Assembly: GCA_964413275.1 (NCBI GenBank)
Contig: CAYPSO010000007.1
Location: forward strand, 1 to 64,000
Direction: 5' to 3'
Source of the DNA: JAABRE01 sp964413275
GTDB lineage: Bacteria > Cyanobacteriota > Cyanobacteriia > Cyanobacteriales > JAABRE01
DNA length: 64,000 bases
The translations under genes and the position numbers were made by a program. The notes beneath the pieces were generated by a model that ran no database searches, was not told the DNA's origin, and saw only the letters and a program-made list of their open reading frames with translations. This document shows positions 9,175 through 17,329 of the stretch, piece by piece (positions within the stretch are counted from its first letter, which is position 1; every line of letters begins with the position of its first letter).

Positions 9175-9315
9175 ATGGTTAAACGTCTATTGTCAAGTAT
9201 TTTTTTAACTTTTTGTCTTTGGTTGATTGTTTATTGGTCTGATTCGCCTGATGTTAATTCTTTTGTCCAAAAATCATCTCATCTAATGTTTTCTGTTGTG
9301 ACTATTGCTCAATAA
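9175..9315 (+). CDS. small exported or membrane peptide
   Basis: A 46-residue open frame. I choose the ATG at 9175 because a GAGGAG ribosome-binding site lies about 7 to 12 bases upstream; a longer in-frame start at 9130 lacks one. The N-terminus (MVKRLLSSIFLTFCLWLIVYW) is a basic-hydrophobic signal or single membrane span, followed by a short polar tail. A terminator follows 43 bases later, so it may form its own transcription unit. I do not recognise a family. Confidence 0.45.
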   Translation: MVKRLLSSIFLTFCLWLIVYWSDSPDVNSFVQKSSHLMFSVVTIAQ

Positions 9316-9357
9316 AAATCTCCCAAAAATAAATTAATATGTTCACCTTACAACTCA

Positions 9358-9390
9358 AGTGAGGACATTGTTAATAATGTCCTCACTTTA
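9358..9390 (+). terminator. strong intrinsic terminator after the small peptide gene
   Basis: Perfect arms AGTGAGGACATT (9358-9369) and AATGTCCTCACT (9376-9387) with a 6-base loop, followed by T-rich DNA. Confidence 0.75.
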
Positions 9391-9446
9391 AATTTATCAT
9401 TCGTTATTTGTCATTTTTTATGTTTATTTCCTAATCCCCATTTACT

Positions 9447-9475
9447 ATTAATAATTATTAATTATTAATTATTAA
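9447..9475. repeat. heptamer tandem repeat (STRR), unit TTAATTA
   Basis: Four consecutive copies of a seven-base unit close to ATTAATT sit directly after the stop codon of the NblB-like gene. Short tandemly repeated heptamers are common in cyanobacterial spacers. Confidence 0.6.
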
Positions 9476-10150
9476 CTACGAACCACTAACTGAGTTGATA
9501 TGGTATTTGGCTTCATTCGCTACCTGCTCAAATTTATCTTGGGCTAGTTTTTCTAAAGTTGCTGAAACTTCTTTTCCTTTTAAATGACCTAATGCTTGGG
9601 CAACACGATGACGCACTTGCCAATCTTCGTTATCGGCAAAGGGAATTAACAAAGGAATAGCACGCTCATCTCCTAATTCTCCTAAAGCAATAATGGCACT
9701 AGTTTGAATTAAGCTAGTATCGGATTTAAGAGCTTCAGTCAATAAATCAAAAGCTCTTATATCTCCTAATTCTCCCAAAGCAGCAATGATGCTAAATTTT
9801 AATAACCATTCCTCGGATTGTTGATAAATTTTTTCTAAGTCGGGAAAAGCTTCTGTTAGTTGTAAACCGCCAATAGCATCGGCGGCAGCAGCTTGTACGT
9901 CGATTTCTGGCTCATTCATCAGGCGATCGCGTAATATAGCTAAAGATTGCTCTAAATTGGCCTTGCCAATGGTATCGAGTTGACTAACTGCTGCATAACG
10001 CACCCGAACATTTTTATCGGTAATCACTGGTTGCAATAGCTCAAAAGCTACAGCAATATCAAGTTGACGTAATTGATTAATACCACGAATGCGATCGCCA
10101 AAATCTTCAGAATCAAGTAAATTTTTGATAGATTCAGGGGTAATACTCAT
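9476..10150 (-). CDS. nblB: HEAT-repeat protein, NblB-like
   Basis: A 224-residue protein of PBS-lyase-type HEAT repeats (VRVRYAAVSQL, VQAAAADAIGGL, FSIIAALGELGD, IQTSAIIALGELGDERA, VRHRVAQALGHL). I use the ATG at 10150 (MSITPESI); a longer frame to 10198 would run into the upstream CBS gene. The family is related to phycobilin lyases CpcE/F. The whole-protein pattern resembles NblB, required for phycobilisome breakdown under nutrient starvation. It is 13 bases downstream of the CBS gene and probably cotranscribed. The HEAT assignment is sure; the NblB label is likely. Confidence 0.75.
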   Translation of the reverse strand: MSITPESIKNLLDSEDFGDRIRGINQLRQLDIAVAFELLQPVITDKNVRVRYAAVSQLDTIGKANLEQSLAILRDRLMNEPEIDVQAAAADAIGGLQLTEAFPDLEKIYQQSEEWLLKFSIIAALGELGDIRAFDLLTEALKSDTSLIQTSAIIALGELGDERAIPLLIPFADNEDWQVRHRVAQALGHLKGKEVSATLEKLAQDKFEQVANEAKYHINSVSGS

Positions 10151-10163
10151 AATTTTATAATTT

Positions 10164-10625
10164 TTAACTAAAGGCCATGCTTCTAATAATATCTCCACGA
10201 GTAAGTATTCCCACGACTTCTCTACTGTCTTCTTCTATAACAGGTAAACGTCGGATATTTTTTTCGTGCATTAAATGGGCGGCTTCTCGTAATGATTGAT
10301 GAGGATGAATACTAATTACTTTTTTACTCATAACCTCACCAACAATCTGCCCTAAAACCTTATGAATTTCTTGGTCATAACGGGCTGGATTTTGTAAATA
10401 AATTACACTATCAAGAATCATAATATAGGGTGGAGTGTCTATGCCTGTTTCTTTCCAGATTAAATCAGTTTCCGAGATTACTCCGACTAACTTTTTATTT
10501 TCATCTACTACAGGCATTCCACTAATACGTTTTTCTGCGATAATTTTAATAGCATCTTGAAGAGGCGTTTCAGGTTTTACTGTTACAGGATTTGCTGTCA
10601 TAACTTCAGCCACAGATTTACTCAT
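10164..10625 (-). CDS. two-CBS-domain protein
   Basis: A 153-residue soluble protein consisting of a tandem CBS pair: the first at about 1-65 (VAEVMTANPVTVKPETPL to LVGVISETDLI) and the second at about 95-150 (VGEVMSKKVISIHPHQSL to VVGILTRGDIIRSM). CBS pairs (Bateman modules) bind adenosine nucleotides and sense energy state. There is no attached catalytic domain, so it is a free-standing regulator. The NblB-like gene follows 13 bases downstream. Its regulatory target is unknown. Confidence 0.9.
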   Translation of the reverse strand: MSKSVAEVMTANPVTVKPETPLQDAIKIIAEKRISGMPVVDENKKLVGVISETDLIWKETGIDTPPYIMILDSVIYLQNPARYDQEIHKVLGQIVGEVMSKKVISIHPHQSLREAAHLMHEKNIRRLPVIEEDSREVVGILTRGDIIRSMAFS

Positions 10626-10771
10626 ATCTTAAAAATTCCTATGATAATGCTCTATAAATTAATTTTATCTAAGTTTAGTTCTTATATTTGGCAATATTAC
10701 AAAAAATAAACATTTGAGAAAAAAAGTTTAATATGATAAGTTATGCCCAACTATATTTAATTTGATAAAAC

Positions 10772-12106
10772 ATGAAAAATTATATATCTCTCGGTTTAGG
10801 CACTAGCTATATTTATTTATTAATGCTAATTATTAATAATCCTAGTTTAGCACAAAAAATCAGGGAGAATTATTTACCTAAATTACCTAAAAAAGATTCA
10901 ACAAAAGCTAAAGATTTAATAATTTTAAATTCAGAAACTCAATTACTCGTAAAAACTCAAAAATCTAGAGGAATTAATACAACAAAAAATAATGATTTTC
11001 TTTCAGCTTTTGTTTCTATTTTAGGTGATGGTTTATATGAGCCTACAGCATTGCAAGGAGCAACAAGAAAGAAACCAGTATTGTTAGGTTCTAATCAATC
11101 CGGGGGTGTTGCTTTACCAGATATTCATTTTCAACAAGATATTAATGCTAATCAAAATATATTATTCTCAAACAAAATTGGGACAAATATTCTTAACTTT
11201 GATGCTCAATATAGCTATCTTTATCAAGATGAACCTCGTCAGGGTTGGGGCATAGATATTTTTAATCAACGTTCCTATCTTCCTGCTTTTATTAATGGTG
11301 AAAAAGAGGTTAATTTATCTAATGGTAATACCCCTTGGTTGCATCGTTTAGGGGGTGGTGTGGAATATGCTTTTCCTATTACGAATAATTTTGGAACTGC
11401 TGTGGGTATTTCCTATCAAAATGTATCTGTTAGAGATGATATGTTTTCTTCTAATGTGGAAGCAAAAGATGAGTTAGGTAATCCGTTTACTGCTAGTAGT
11501 GATGGACATGATTTACTTTTAACTACTAATTTATCAGCTTTTTATGAAGATGTGGACGATCCATCTTTTCCTAAAAAAGGTTCTCGTTTTCGTTTCGGTT
11601 TAGACCAAGCTATTCCTATAGGTAATACTCAGGTTGATTTTACTCGAATTAATGGTAGTTATTCCCAATTTATTCCTCTGTTTATTAAAAATGATACTTT
11701 GATTGTTAACCTGCAAGCTGGTACAATATTTGGTGATATTCCTGCCTATGAAGCATTTACGTTGGGCGGGCATGGTTCAGTTAGAGGTTATAAAAAAGGT
11801 GGAGTAGGTACAGGTAGTAGTTTTGTTTTAGCCTCAGCAGAATATCGTTTTCCCATTACAAGTTTTAGGCTAATTAGTAATAATATTGACCTTCACGGTA
11901 GCTTATTTATTGATTATGGTAGTGATTTAGGTACGGCTAATGATGTTATTGGCAATCCGGCAGATGCTAGGGATAAACCCGGAGATGGTTTTGGCTATGG
12001 TTTTGGTTTATTGGGTAATTCTTCTTTTGGGCCTATTCGCTTGGAATTGGGATTCAGCGATCGAGGAGACACTAGATTAGAGTTTACCATTAGCGATCGC
12101 TTTTAA
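10772..12106 (+). CDS. POTRA-less Omp85/BamA-family outer membrane protein
   Basis: A 444-residue protein with an N-terminal signal-like segment ending NPSLAQ near residue 28, a low-complexity linker and a C-terminal beta-barrel. The Omp85 signature loop is clear: FTLGGHGSVRGYKKGG, which carries the VRGY motif at about residue 335. The barrel ends with an aromatic residue (SDRF), as expected for outer-membrane insertion. Full BamA/Omp85 proteins have periplasmic POTRA domains; I see none here, so this belongs to the short surface-antigen-type group of unknown role. It is monocistronic. Confidence 0.8.
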   Translation: MKNYISLGLGTSYIYLLMLIINNPSLAQKIRENYLPKLPKKDSTKAKDLIILNSETQLLVKTQKSRGINTTKNNDFLSAFVSILGDGLYEPTALQGATRKKPVLLGSNQSGGVALPDIHFQQDINANQNILFSNKIGTNILNFDAQYSYLYQDEPRQGWGIDIFNQRSYLPAFINGEKEVNLSNGNTPWLHRLGGGVEYAFPITNNFGTAVGISYQNVSVRDDMFSSNVEAKDELGNPFTASSDGHDLLLTTNLSAFYEDVDDPSFPKKGSRFRFGLDQAIPIGNTQVDFTRINGSYSQFIPLFIKNDTLIVNLQAGTIFGDIPAYEAFTLGGHGSVRGYKKGGVGTGSSFVLASAEYRFPITSFRLISNNIDLHGSLFIDYGSDLGTANDVIGNPADARDKPGDGFGYGFGLLGNSSFGPIRLELGFSDRGDTRLEFTISDRF

Positions 12107-12153
12107 CAGCCCTTTGGGCGAGGCAGAGGGCAGGAGGCAGGAGGAAGGATTTT

Positions 12154-12190
12154 ATTTAAAGGTGGGAAATGTTGAGCCATCTGGAGAAAC
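12154..12190 (-). pseudogene. scrap of a WD40 repeat
   Basis: Minus-strand reading gives SPDGSTFPT, the inner strand of a WD40 blade. The DNA is a close imperfect copy of 12827-12861, which lies in the longer WD40 relic on the far side of hicAB. It abuts the 3' end of hicB. Confidence 0.5.
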
Positions 12191-12193
12191 TTA

Positions 12194-12436
12194 CTAATTC
12201 TGGTTTTCAGACGGTAAAGGAATTTTATCTCCATACTCCCATGCTGTTTCTAACCATGCTTTTTTAGCATCTAATATATTTTTCATGGCTTCTTCTAAAG
12301 AATCTCCTTCAGATATACAACCAGATAAATCTTGAATAATAACCGTATATCCTCCTTCATTTTCGGGATAAAAAGTGATAGGATAATTTAAGTTTAAATA
12401 GTCTTCTAGTGTTGACAATTTTTTTTCAGTTTTCAT
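12194..12436 (-). CDS. hicB: HicB-family antitoxin
   Basis: An 80-residue protein with the HicB fold: YPITFYPENEGGYTVIIQDLSGCISEGDSLEEAM, quoted here only as its elements GGYTV, PDLxGC-like QDLSGC and a DSLEEAM helix. HicB neutralises the HicA RNase and often autoregulates the operon. It follows hicA by 4 bases on the same strand, so the pair is cotranscribed toxin-first. No obvious DNA-binding C-terminal domain is present, so autoregulation may be weak. The pair sits inside WD40 relics. Confidence 0.85.
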   Translation of the reverse strand: MKTEKKLSTLEDYLNLNYPITFYPENEGGYTVIIQDLSGCISEGDSLEEAMKNILDAKKAWLETAWEYGDKIPLPSENQN

Positions 12437-12440
12437 AATT

Positions 12441-12677
12441 TTATTTATCTAATTTTAATAAGAATACTATTTGTTTAAGATAAATTCTTTTAACTATTTT
12501 TCCTCCTTTTTTGGGAACAGTTATTTTTTGTCCTTTATTATTTCTAAAAGTGTGATGACTTCCCTTTGATGAAACTTCCTGAAAGCCAAAGTTAGTTAAA
12601 ATATAATGGACATCATCATAACTCAACTCAGGGGGATATCTTAACAATTTATCTATTAACTTTTCTAGTTTACCCAT
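12441..12677 (-). CDS. hicA: HicA-family mRNA interferase toxin
   Basis: A 78-residue protein starting at ATG 12677; an in-frame extension to 12707 looks spurious. The double-stranded-RNA-binding-like HicA fold is visible: LSYDDVHYILTNFGF, then KGSHHTF with the catalytic histidine, and KITVPKKGGKIVKR. HicA toxins cleave mRNA and tmRNA in the cytoplasm. The partner antitoxin starts 4 bases after its stop. The N-terminal 18 residues are longer than in many HicA proteins. Confidence 0.85.
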   Translation of the reverse strand: MGKLEKLIDKLLRYPPELSYDDVHYILTNFGFQEVSSKGSHHTFRNNKGQKITVPKKGGKIVKRIYLKQIVFLLKLDK

Positions 12678-12782
12678 AATTTCATTAATTTTTTTTGTCC
12701 CTCTCAAAAATAATCAGCAAGCAGCTAAATTTTTCGACCAAATTATCTATTAAATTATCAACAATTTCTCCTTGTTGAATAG

Positions 12783-12977
12783 CTAAACACTCTTGGAATG
12801 AGAGCGCCATAATTTAGCATAATTATTATTTAAGGTGGCAAATGTTTCACCATCTGGACTAAAGGACATTACCTTAATATCTTCGTTAATACTGTGTATT
12901 TCTTCTCCTGTGGGAGTATACCAAAATTTAAGCATATTATCTTCACTACTGCTTGCTAAGATTCTGTTTAATTTAAC
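12783..12977 (-). pseudogene. WD40-repeat gene relic
   Basis: The minus strand is open for 64 codons between a stop at 12980-12978 and the TAG at 12785-12783. It encodes recognisable WD40 blades: RILASSSEDNMLKFW, then VMSFSPDGETFATL and AKLWRS. There is no start codon at a sensible place and only about one and a half blades remain. It is therefore the remains of a larger WD40 protein gene, lying just upstream of hicA. Confidence 0.6.
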
Positions 12978-13033
12978 TTATTGTTTTACAATAGTTAAAG
13001 AAACTTTACATATAAGTATAATTTTATAAATTT

Positions 13034-14053
13034 ATGACTATTGCAGTTTCGATTAAAAATCTAGAAAAACGTTATGGCTCAACGGAAGCAGTTAAAAATG
13101 TTTCATTTACCGTTAATTCTGGGGAAATTTTCGGTCTTTTAGGTCCAAATGGTGCAGGAAAAACCACAACTATACGCTGCTTAACTACCTTAGCTAAACC
13201 CGACTCAGGAGAAATTACCATATCTGGAGTAAATGCCATCACCTCTCCTCGTCAAGCCAGAAAAAAATTAGGTTATGTTGCTCAAGAAGTTGCCCTAGAT
13301 AAAATGTTAACTGGGCGGGAAATGTTGCAATTACAAGCTGCTTTATATCATCTCAAACCTAAATTTGCCCAAGAACGTATTGAACAATTATTACAACTAT
13401 TGGGATTAAATCAATATGCCAATCAAAAAACAGGTACATATTCAGGAGGCATACGCAAACGCCTAGATTTAGCGGCCGGATTGCTCCACCAACCTGAAGT
13501 GTTAGTATTAGATGAGCCTAGTGTGGGTTTAGATATTGAAAGCCGTTTTATTTTCTGGGATTTTTTGCGACAATTAAAACAAGCTGGAACAACTGTATTA
13601 ATTACCAGTCATTATTTAGAGGAAATTGACGCACTAGCTGATCGATTAGCGATTATCGATGGAGGCATAATTATTAGTGAGGGTAATCCTTCTCAATTAA
13701 AAGATAACATAGGAGGCGATCGCATTACTCTGCGGATTCGGGAATTTACTCCAGATGAAGAAGCAGAAAATGCTAAAAATCTCTTAAATTCTTTGTCATT
13801 TGTGCAGGAGGTTATTATTAATAAAGCTCAGGGTAATTCTCTAAACTTAGTAGTAACATCACAAGGTAATAATTTAAGTACAATAGAAGCATCATTAAAA
13901 GAATTAAACTTGCCCATTTTCAGCATGAGTCAATCTCGTCCTAGCTTAGATGATGTATATTTAGCAGCCACCGGGCGCACCTTAATGGATGCAGAATTAG
14001 CAGCAGCAGGCAGTAGAGATTTAAAAGCAGAAAAAAAACAAGAAATGAAATAA
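13034..14053 (+). CDS. ABC-2 exporter ATP-binding subunit (DrrA-like)
   Basis: A 339-residue ABC ATPase with Walker A GPNGAGKTTT at about residue 38, signature YSGGIRKRLDLA near 137, Walker B VLVLDEPS near 157 and the switch histidine in LITSHYLEE. The length and the C-terminal extension (SLDDVYLAATGR) match the daunorubicin-resistance ATPase family. It energises the permease encoded 13 bases downstream; the natural substrate in cyanobacteria is unknown. A third small secreted protein follows in the same direction. Confidence 0.9.
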   Translation: MTIAVSIKNLEKRYGSTEAVKNVSFTVNSGEIFGLLGPNGAGKTTTIRCLTTLAKPDSGEITISGVNAITSPRQARKKLGYVAQEVALDKMLTGREMLQLQAALYHLKPKFAQERIEQLLQLLGLNQYANQKTGTYSGGIRKRLDLAAGLLHQPEVLVLDEPSVGLDIESRFIFWDFLRQLKQAGTTVLITSHYLEEIDALADRLAIIDGGIIISEGNPSQLKDNIGGDRITLRIREFTPDEEAENAKNLLNSLSFVQEVIINKAQGNSLNLVVTSQGNNLSTIEASLKELNLPIFSMSQSRPSLDDVYLAATGRTLMDAELAAAGSRDLKAEKKQEMK

Positions 14054-14066
14054 TTATTAATTAATT

Positions 14067-14951
14067 ATGAGCCAAACAATTACACCAGAAAAACTTAATC
14101 TTAACTTATCACCAACTACTAATAAAAATGTTGAGGAAAATGTTGTAGCTGAGTTTATTCAAGAAACTTTAGCCATGACAAAACGTCTTTTTATTCAGTT
14201 ACAAAGAAGGCCATCAACTTTAATTGCTGGGGTGATTCAACCCTTTATGTGGTTAATATTATTTGGAGCTTTATTTTATAATGCACCCCAAGGATTATTC
14301 GGTGATGACTTAAATTATGCTAAATTTTTAGCCCCCGGAATTATAGTTTTTACGGCATTTTCAGGAGCATTAAATGCCGGACTTCCTGTTATGTTTGATC
14401 GAGAATTTGGGTTTTTAAATCGTCTTTTAGTTGCACCTTTAGCTTCCCGTTATTCGGTAGTTGCAGCTTCAACAATTTATATTATTGTTCTTAGCTTCAT
14501 CCAAACAGCAGTAATAGTTGTGGCTAGTGCGTTTTTAGGCGCAGGATGGCCGAGTTTAGCTGGTTTAGGTGCGATCGCATTAATTGTTTTTTTAATAGTA
14601 TTAGCTGTTACGGCATTAAGTTTAGGTTTAGCTTTTGCACTACCCGGACATATTGAATTAATTGCAGTTATTTTTGTTACTAATTTACCCCTTTTATTTG
14701 CTAGTACCGCTTTAGCACCTTTAAATTTTATGGCAGGTTGGTTACAAGTAATTGCTAGTTTGAACCCTTTAACTTATGCCATTGAGCCAATTCGCTATCT
14801 ATATTTGCACCATAATTGGAGGCTTAATAGTACAGTTATGGAAACCCCTTGGCTCTCTTTAAATTTTGGTACAGTGCTGTTAAGTTTAGCTGCATTTTCA
14901 GCCTTAATACTATTATCAATTCAACCACTATTAAAGAAAAGATTTGCTTAA
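14067..14951 (+). CDS. ABC-2 type exporter permease
   Basis: A 294-residue membrane protein with a soluble N-terminus and about six membrane spans, typical of ABC-2 permeases (FIQETLAMTKRLFIQLQRRP, then IQPFMWLILFGALF, and NPLTYAIEPIRYL near the end). It is paired with the ATPase immediately upstream, so the two form a complete exporter of the DrrAB type. The spacing of 13 bases indicates one operon. Confidence 0.9.
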   Translation: MSQTITPEKLNLNLSPTTNKNVEENVVAEFIQETLAMTKRLFIQLQRRPSTLIAGVIQPFMWLILFGALFYNAPQGLFGDDLNYAKFLAPGIIVFTAFSGALNAGLPVMFDREFGFLNRLLVAPLASRYSVVAASTIYIIVLSFIQTAVIVVASAFLGAGWPSLAGLGAIALIVFLIVLAVTALSLGLAFALPGHIELIAVIFVTNLPLLFASTALAPLNFMAGWLQVIASLNPLTYAIEPIRYLYLHHNWRLNSTVMETPWLSLNFGTVLLSLAAFSALILLSIQPLLKKRFA

Positions 14952-14975
14952 AACTAAATCAAGGAGACTAAAATT

Positions 14976-15320
14976 ATGAACTTTAATAAAATTAGCTTAA
15001 ATCTAATATTAGGAGCAACCATAGGAATATTATATTCCTTTTTAACTCCTAGTTTTGCTCAAACAGCCCAAGATTTACAAAATTATCCTACTAATGAAAA
15101 AGATCCTTATTCTAGTGGTTTAGGTGGAGATATAAACCCTATGGAATTGATGCATCAACTACAACTAAGTAATGGTCGTAGTATGTCAGAATTTCTTTCT
15201 GAAAGTAATAGAAATATTGATAATGAAGCGTCTAATTTTAAAGAAGAACAACAAAAATTAATTTTACAACAAACCCCAAAAAACGATCCTAATTCTATAG
15301 AAACAGATAATTCTAACTAA
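14976..15320 (+). CDS. small secreted protein downstream of the ABC exporter
   Basis: A 114-residue protein with a signal peptide cleaved near SFAQ (residue 29) and a polar, Asn/Gln-rich mature part. An AGGAG ribosome-binding site precedes the ATG. It lies 24 bases after the permease and is probably cotranscribed. I do not recognise a family. A link to the exporter is suggested only by position. Confidence 0.6.
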   Translation: MNFNKISLNLILGATIGILYSFLTPSFAQTAQDLQNYPTNEKDPYSSGLGGDINPMELMHQLQLSNGRSMSEFLSESNRNIDNEASNFKEEQQKLILQQTPKNDPNSIETDNSN

Positions 15321-15336
15321 TAATTGATAATTTTAT

Positions 15337-15357
15337 GGGGGTATATTTATTACCCCC
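15337..15357 (+). terminator. hairpin after the ABC operon
   Basis: Arms GGGGGTA (15337-15343) and TACCCCC (15351-15357) form a compact GC-rich stem 17 bases after the last stop. No T-tract follows, so it may be a stabilising or rho-assisted 3' end. Confidence 0.5.
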
Positions 15358-15381
15358 TAGGTGATTTCCCGGAATAATATC

Positions 15382-15443
15382 CCAGACTTCAATAATGGTG
15401 CGTTACGCTGGGGCTAACGACACCCTACCATTATGAAATCTGG
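15382..15443. repeat. 62-base MITE-like inverted-repeat element
   Basis: The left end CCAGACTTCAATAATGGT (15382-15399) is mirrored by ACCATTATGAAATCTGG (15427-15443), with one extra base and one mismatch. The centre holds a GTGCGTTACG-type core. It is a different family from the GGTGGGCA elements. Confidence 0.55.
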
Positions 15444-15478
15444 TAAAATCTTTTGGTGGAAATAACCCTATTATTAAT

Positions 15479-15931
15479 TTATCTCATAGGTTTCTTCATT
15501 TGACTAGCCATATTTTTGAAAGGATCTAAACTAGGACCAGGCATACGACGAGATGTAGTACCATTAGAAATTAAATAATCGGTAGAAAAAGTCATTCCAG
15601 AGCCACCAGCAGCTTTTTCAATCTCTTTACTAGACCTTATGGCTTTAACCCAGAAAGGAACTTCAGCCGCAGGAACTTTTGCTGCAACAGGTGTAGCAGT
15701 ATCGGTTTTACCTTTTTTCTTAGAAGACTTAGTTGTAGTTTCTTTTGCTGTTTGTTTGGCATCTTCTGCTTTTTCTTGTACTACCTGTTTAACTTCTTCT
15801 ACCTTATCCTGAATATTATCTACTGTATCTTCGACTTTATCTTTTAATTCTTCTGTTTTCTCTACTACCTCATCTTTTAACTCAGCGAAGAAACCATCTT
15901 CCTTTTTACCGCCAAATAAATTTTTTAACAT
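15479..15931 (-). CDS. conserved protein with coiled-coil/low-complexity middle
   Basis: A 150-residue protein. The order is: basic start MLKNLFGGKK, then a long Lys/Glu/Val/Asp/Gln-rich helix (about 17-75, strongly charged with valines and isoleucines), a Lys/Ala/Thr linker, a compact region PFWVKAIRSSKEIEKAAGG to FSTDYLIS, and the tail RRMPGPSLDPFKNMASQMKK. The helix resembles late-embryogenesis-like amphipathic helices. The N- and C-terminal ends parallel those of the 5699-6079 protein. Function unknown. Confidence 0.6.
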   Translation of the reverse strand: MLKNLFGGKKEDGFFAELKDEVVEKTEELKDKVEDTVDNIQDKVEEVKQVVQEKAEDAKQTAKETTTKSSKKKGKTDTATPVAAKVPAAEVPFWVKAIRSSKEIEKAAGGSGMTFSTDYLISNGTTSRRMPGPSLDPFKNMASQMKKPMR

Positions 15932-16095
15932 TTCTTTACTCCTGTAATGGTAATCTATTAATTTTTATTTTGCTAAATCTGTTTTTATAGTACATCTAAA
16001 GGCACTATGGTAAGTATTTTACCTGCTTTTACCTCTTTTTTGAAATTATTAAAATATATTAAATAGCCTTGACAAAAATACATATTTAACATATT

Positions 16096-17268
16096 TTACC
16101 AGGAAATATCTTGATAGACATTAATTAATGTTTGAGCGATGGCTTGCCAACTATATTTTTCTTGAGCTAATTTAACTCCATTTTCCCCTTTTATTTTCCT
16201 TAAATTTATATCTTTTAAAGCTAATTTAACTTGAGTAGTTAAATCCCTAATTTCACAATTACTAATCCATCCTGCATCATATTTTTTAATATCCTCCCAA
16301 ATATAAACTCGGTTAGAAATAACTACAGGAGTCTTATAAATTAAGGCTTCAGCTACTGCAATTCCAAAGTTTTCATAATAGGAAGGTAATATAAACAAGT
16401 CAGCATCTTGCAGTAAGGCTAACTTCATTTCTCCACTGACAAAACCAGTAATAGTAGTACAATTATTTAAGGAAGAATTACTTATTTTATCTTTAATTTT
16501 CTGTTCGTAGATTTCATCTTGAGGATTATTACCAGCTAAAACAAAATGAAACAATATATTATCTTGTAATAAATGTTCTAAAGCTGGAATTAATAAATCT
16601 AATCCTTTTTTAGGTTCGACTCTGGACATAAATAATAATAAAGGAATATCGTGAGAAATATTTAAGTTTTCACGAGCATAATTTAAAGTAGGTAAAGTAT
16701 CAGAAATTTCTACCCCTAAAGGAATAACTAAATCCTTAGTTTTTATGCCAAAACGATGGGATATTTTGGCTTCTTCTTCGCTGGTAAAATGTATGGCAGC
16801 AGCACCTTTTAAATTTGGTTTTTCTAATAAATTGCCATAACATTTTTTGAGTAAAGATTTTTTACGTAAATCGGCTGGATCTAGAGTACCTAAAGGTCTA
16901 AGAAGATAAGGTAATTTATTAAAACGGCATAATGAAGCTGCTAAAGTAGTTACGGGTGAAAATAAAGCATGAATATGAGCAAGATCATAATTATGAGCAT
17001 TTTTATTTAACCAGGTTAATAAATCGAAGGAAAATTTATATCGACGAAAAGGAGAACAAGGAAAATAAATAATAGTATATCCATCTTGTTTTATGGGTGT
17101 TTGTAAGGGTACATTTAAAGGTTCTTGTCCTATATCGCCATTAGAATTAGTGGTAATAATAGTTACATTTAATCCTGCTTTAGCTAGTGCTTTTGATAAC
17201 CCTAAAACCATTTGACTAGGCCCACCATAAACTAGAGAAACTGAAGGAATTATTTGTAAAATATTCAT
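16096..17268 (-). CDS. family 4 glycosyltransferase
   Basis: A 390-residue GT-B enzyme. The N-terminal domain has the acceptor-side glycine loop YGGPSQMVLGLSKAL. The C-terminal domain has the nucleotide-sugar site: SRVEPKKGLDLLI and the EX7E element in YYENFGIAVAEAL. Such enzymes transfer a sugar from a nucleotide donor with retention of configuration in exopolysaccharide, lipopolysaccharide or glycolipid synthesis. No polysaccharide cluster surrounds it, so the acceptor is unknown. Confidence 0.85.
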   Translation of the reverse strand: MNILQIIPSVSLVYGGPSQMVLGLSKALAKAGLNVTIITTNSNGDIGQEPLNVPLQTPIKQDGYTIIYFPCSPFRRYKFSFDLLTWLNKNAHNYDLAHIHALFSPVTTLAASLCRFNKLPYLLRPLGTLDPADLRKKSLLKKCYGNLLEKPNLKGAAAIHFTSEEEAKISHRFGIKTKDLVIPLGVEISDTLPTLNYARENLNISHDIPLLLFMSRVEPKKGLDLLIPALEHLLQDNILFHFVLAGNNPQDEIYEQKIKDKISNSSLNNCTTITGFVSGEMKLALLQDADLFILPSYYENFGIAVAEALIYKTPVVISNRVYIWEDIKKYDAGWISNCEIRDLTTQVKLALKDINLRKIKGENGVKLAQEKYSWQAIAQTLINVYQDISW

Positions 17269-17329
17269 TATTATTTATTTATTAATTTGCTATAATTGAA
17301 AAAAAGTTTTAGTAATTAATCCCTAAACT

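Noticed and set aside
12835..13029. 64-codon plus-strand frame before the ABC gene
   Set aside because: It is antisense to the WD40 relic, which makes better protein sense.
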